Assembly (NCBI GenBank): GCA_947505915.1
Contig: CANNNH010000119.1
Location: forward strand, 1-5,544
Direction of reading: 5' to 3'
Length of the DNA: 5,544 nucleotides
Source: Comamonadaceae bacterium
GTDB lineage: Bacteria > Pseudomonadota > Gammaproteobacteria > Burkholderiales > Burkholderiaceae
The notes beneath the pieces are model-generated. The model saw only the letters and a list, made by a program, of their open reading frames with translations. It searched no databases and was not told the origin of the DNA. The stretch's first letter is position 1. Every line of letters starts with the position of its first letter. A program made the translations under genes and the position numbers. Below, one piece after another: positions 3,830-5,544 of this stretch.

Positions 3830-5428
3830 TTGAAAGTTGGTATGAAGAAACACTTTTGGATTGGACCCCCAGAACACCAGAACCCCTCAGACCACGTGGA
3901 ACTTTGGTTGGAGGATGGTGATATTGATCTGACCAAACCTAAAAGGTCCAAAAAGGGTGAGTCCAAAAAGGAAGACCAATATTTGTTGGTCGGTTTTGAT
4001 ACGGAGTTCAAAACCCCAGACAAACCAGTGACCAATGATGAGATTTACGCAGGGATGGCTCGATCATTGATCCTGTCTTATCAGTTCTACGCAAAGACAC
4101 CTGATGGATTTGTTTGGCAAGGACTCTGTTGTCCTGATGGGGACGAGAGGATTACTCTGAGTGAATTCATGATGTTTGTAATTTCATGTGGCTCAAGGAT
4201 TCATGGACTGAAATCGATTCCTTCAAAGATTTATTTGGTTGGTCACTTCACACGGGCAGACGTCCCAGCGTTTAAAGATTTTTCAGACATCAACCGACAG
4301 TTCTCGGCAGTTCGAAACACATTTGTGAATATTGAAAGCTACACGAAGGTAGCCGTCAAAACATTGGATGACGATGGGATTGATTTGAAGGTTTATATCC
4401 GTGACACGATGTTGTTAACCCCCCAGTCCTCAAGGAGTCTTAAAAAGATTGGTGAACTGGTGGGTGTAGATAAGGTTGAACTATCCCCAGACAGATCTAC
4501 GTACAAACAAATGATAAAGAACATGGACCGTGTTCGGACAGATCAATGGGAACTGTTCAAAAGGTACGCTCTAACTGACGCAGAAATATGTGTTCGTTAC
4601 ATCGAAGAAGTGATGAAGGAATACAAGTCTGTAACTGGCAAATCCAAGGTTCCAATCACCTTGACTGGTATTGGTATGGATTTATTGGAGTTGAAATGGA
4701 AAGATAGTGGGTACGACCGTTTAGATGTTCTGGGTAAGGAGTTGGTTGAGGATAAAAGTTACATCAAGTCCAGGGGCTACTACGTAAAGAAAAATGTTGA
4801 GATTGATAGACCACTGGTAAGGTACAACGAACTGTTTGCAATTGATTGTTATCACGGTGGAAGGAATGAACAGTATTGGTTTGGTCCTTGTTTCGAGGAC
4901 TCATGGTCTGACTTTGATTTGTCATCGGCTTATCCCACGGCAATGTCCTTGATTGGTATGCCCAATTGGGAAGAAATTTATAAAACCGAAGATATTGAAC
5001 TATTCACTCCAGAAACACTTGGGTTTGCAACTGTTGATTTCGAATTCCCATCTCACATCCGATTCCCAACACTTCCAGTTCGAACGGCAAATGGTCTTGT
5101 GTTTCCATTGAAAGGACGAAGTGACTGTTGTTCTCCTGAAATTTATTTGGCTCATAAGTTAGGAGCGAAGTTAACAATCAAGTACGGGGTCATTGTTAAG
5201 ACTGATTTAAAGAAACGTGTCTTTGAGGAATTCATTATTCAATGTAATTCAAAAAGGGTCGAGGCTGGTAAGAAAACCTTACGTGGATTGTTCTGGAAAG
5301 AGATCAGTAACTCAACGTATGGAAAGACGGCACAGGGTTTAAAGGATCGAAGGGTCTATGACTTAAGGGATCGAGAAACCAAGTCACTCCCACACAGTCG
5401 AGTAACGAACGCTTACTACGCTGCTTAA
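3830..5428 (+). CDS. Family B DNA polymerase of the protein-primed / primer-independent type, interrupted by an in-frame TAA
   Basis: The product is 532 aa before TAA 5426-5428. The N-terminal proofreading exonuclease has Exo I FDTEF (D57, E59), an Exo II-like segment GHFTRADVPAF (D144) and Exo III YALTD (Y246, D250). YHGG (341-344) is the YxGG motif linking exonuclease and polymerase domains. It lies 22 residues before motif A, as in protein-primed polymerases (phi29: Y226 to D249, 23). Palm motif A is DFDLSSAYP (catalytic D363) and motif B is KEISNSTYG (K490, N494, Y497, G498). The stop falls after NAYYAA, between motifs B and C. The same frame resumes immediately with motif C, so the product as read lacks an essential aspartate. 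From memory, pipolin piPolB has comparable positions for its exonuclease and motif A acidic residues, so a pipolin-type enzyme is my first guess and a linear-plasmid protein-primed enzyme the second. Arginine codons are 11 AGG, 9 CGA, 6 CGT, 2 CGG, 2 AGA and 0 CGC, unlike mrdA. Start TTG 3830 is uncertain, with ATG 3842 the alternative. Confidence 0.9.
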   Translation: MKVGMKKHFWIGPPEHQNPSDHVELWLEDGDIDLTKPKRSKKGESKKEDQYLLVGFDTEFKTPDKPVTNDEIYAGMARSLILSYQFYAKTPDGFVWQGLCCPDGDERITLSEFMMFVISCGSRIHGLKSIPSKIYLVGHFTRADVPAFKDFSDINRQFSAVRNTFVNIESYTKVAVKTLDDDGIDLKVYIRDTMLLTPQSSRSLKKIGELVGVDKVELSPDRSTYKQMIKNMDRVRTDQWELFKRYALTDAEICVRYIEEVMKEYKSVTGKSKVPITLTGIGMDLLELKWKDSGYDRLDVLGKELVEDKSYIKSRGYYVKKNVEIDRPLVRYNELFAIDCYHGGRNEQYWFGPCFEDSWSDFDLSSAYPTAMSLIGMPNWEEIYKTEDIELFTPETLGFATVDFEFPSHIRFPTLPVRTANGLVFPLKGRSDCCSPEIYLAHKLGAKLTIKYGVIVKTDLKKRVFEEFIIQCNSKRVEAGKKTLRGLFWKEISNSTYGKTAQGLKDRRVYDLRDRETKSLPHSRVTNAYYAA

Positions 5429-5544
5429 ATCACGTCATTTGTAAGGGGTGTATTGGGTGAAATCATGAACTCGATTCCCAAGGACAAAATAGTCTTCAGT
5501 TGTACGACAGATGGGTTCCTTTCAAACATGACGGATAAAGAGGC
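5429..5544 (+). pseudogene. Same-frame continuation of the family B polymerase beyond the stop, with motif C; runs off the window
   Basis: Directly after the TAA the same frame stays open for 38 codons to the window end and reads ITSFVRGVLGEIMNS, then IVFSCTTDGFLSN. TTDG is a motif C variant: the last aspartate (codon 5510-5512), the key metal ligand, is kept, while the first aspartate of the usual DTD is threonine. The distance from motif B asparagine to this aspartate is 67 residues counting the stop (phi29: N387 to D458, 71), so nothing is missing except the one codon. A restart at ATG 5465, with AAGGGGTG at 5443-5450, is possible but would separate motif C from motifs A and B. I treat it as the 3' part of a gene broken by one nonsense codon. 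A base-calling error or suppressed stop is the alternative. Confidence 0.75.

Noticed and set aside
5426..5428. Reassigned TAA (alternative genetic code)
   Set aside because: Only one TAA occurs in about 571 codons, while tyrosine and glutamine are encoded normally throughout and neighbouring genes end at standard stops. A nonsense mutation or error is simpler.
1..5544. CRISPR array, insertion sequence, integrase or att site
   Set aside because: No regularly spaced repeats, transposase or recombinase frame, or tRNA gene was found in the window.

Overview
The window joins two unlike halves. The left part (1 to about 2150) looks like the chromosome of a beta-proteobacterium, probably Burkholderiales and perhaps a moderate-GC freshwater Comamonadaceae. 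It holds the 3' end of a penicillin-binding protein 2 gene (mrdA), then, convergent to it, a minus-strand pair: a small cupin gene overlapping by 8 nt a periplasmic 'Bug'/TctC-type solute-binding protein gene. Expanded Bug families are typical of Burkholderiales. The organism assignment rests on gene content and protein style, not on a marker gene.

The middle part (about 2150-3190) carries two minus-strand genes for small paralogous lipoproteins (85 and 86 aa, 38/57 identical residues from the GDYNPLT motif to the end). They are separated by a 282-nt spacer. The second copy is bracketed by two diverged copies of a 47-bp direct repeat (40/47 identical). These look like a local duplication at the edge of the foreign segment.

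The right part (about 3190-5544) has a different character. About 640 nt without a convincing protein gene contain several predicted RNA or DNA hairpins and repeated TACAGTAAA motifs. A long plus-strand gene for a family B DNA polymerase follows, with a complete 3'-5' exonuclease domain, a YxGG motif, palm motif A (DxxSxYP), motif B (Kx3NSxYG) and a variant motif C (TTD). The YxGG motif and motif spacing place it with the protein-primed / primer-independent (pipolin-type) polymerases of mobile elements and linear plasmids, not with chromosomal Pol II. Its arginine codons (11 AGG, 9 CGA, 0 CGC of 30) are opposite to those of the neighbouring mrdA (7 CGC, 3 CGT, 2 AGA of 12), which supports transfer. 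One in-frame TAA (5426-5428) splits the gene between motif B and motif C. The same frame continues after it with clear polymerase sequence to the window end.

Overall: an ordinary chromosomal flank, a duplicated lipoprotein zone, and the left end of what is probably an integrated, possibly decaying, self-replicating element whose polymerase may be pipolin-like. No integrase, tRNA attachment site, insertion sequence, CRISPR array or rRNA is visible.
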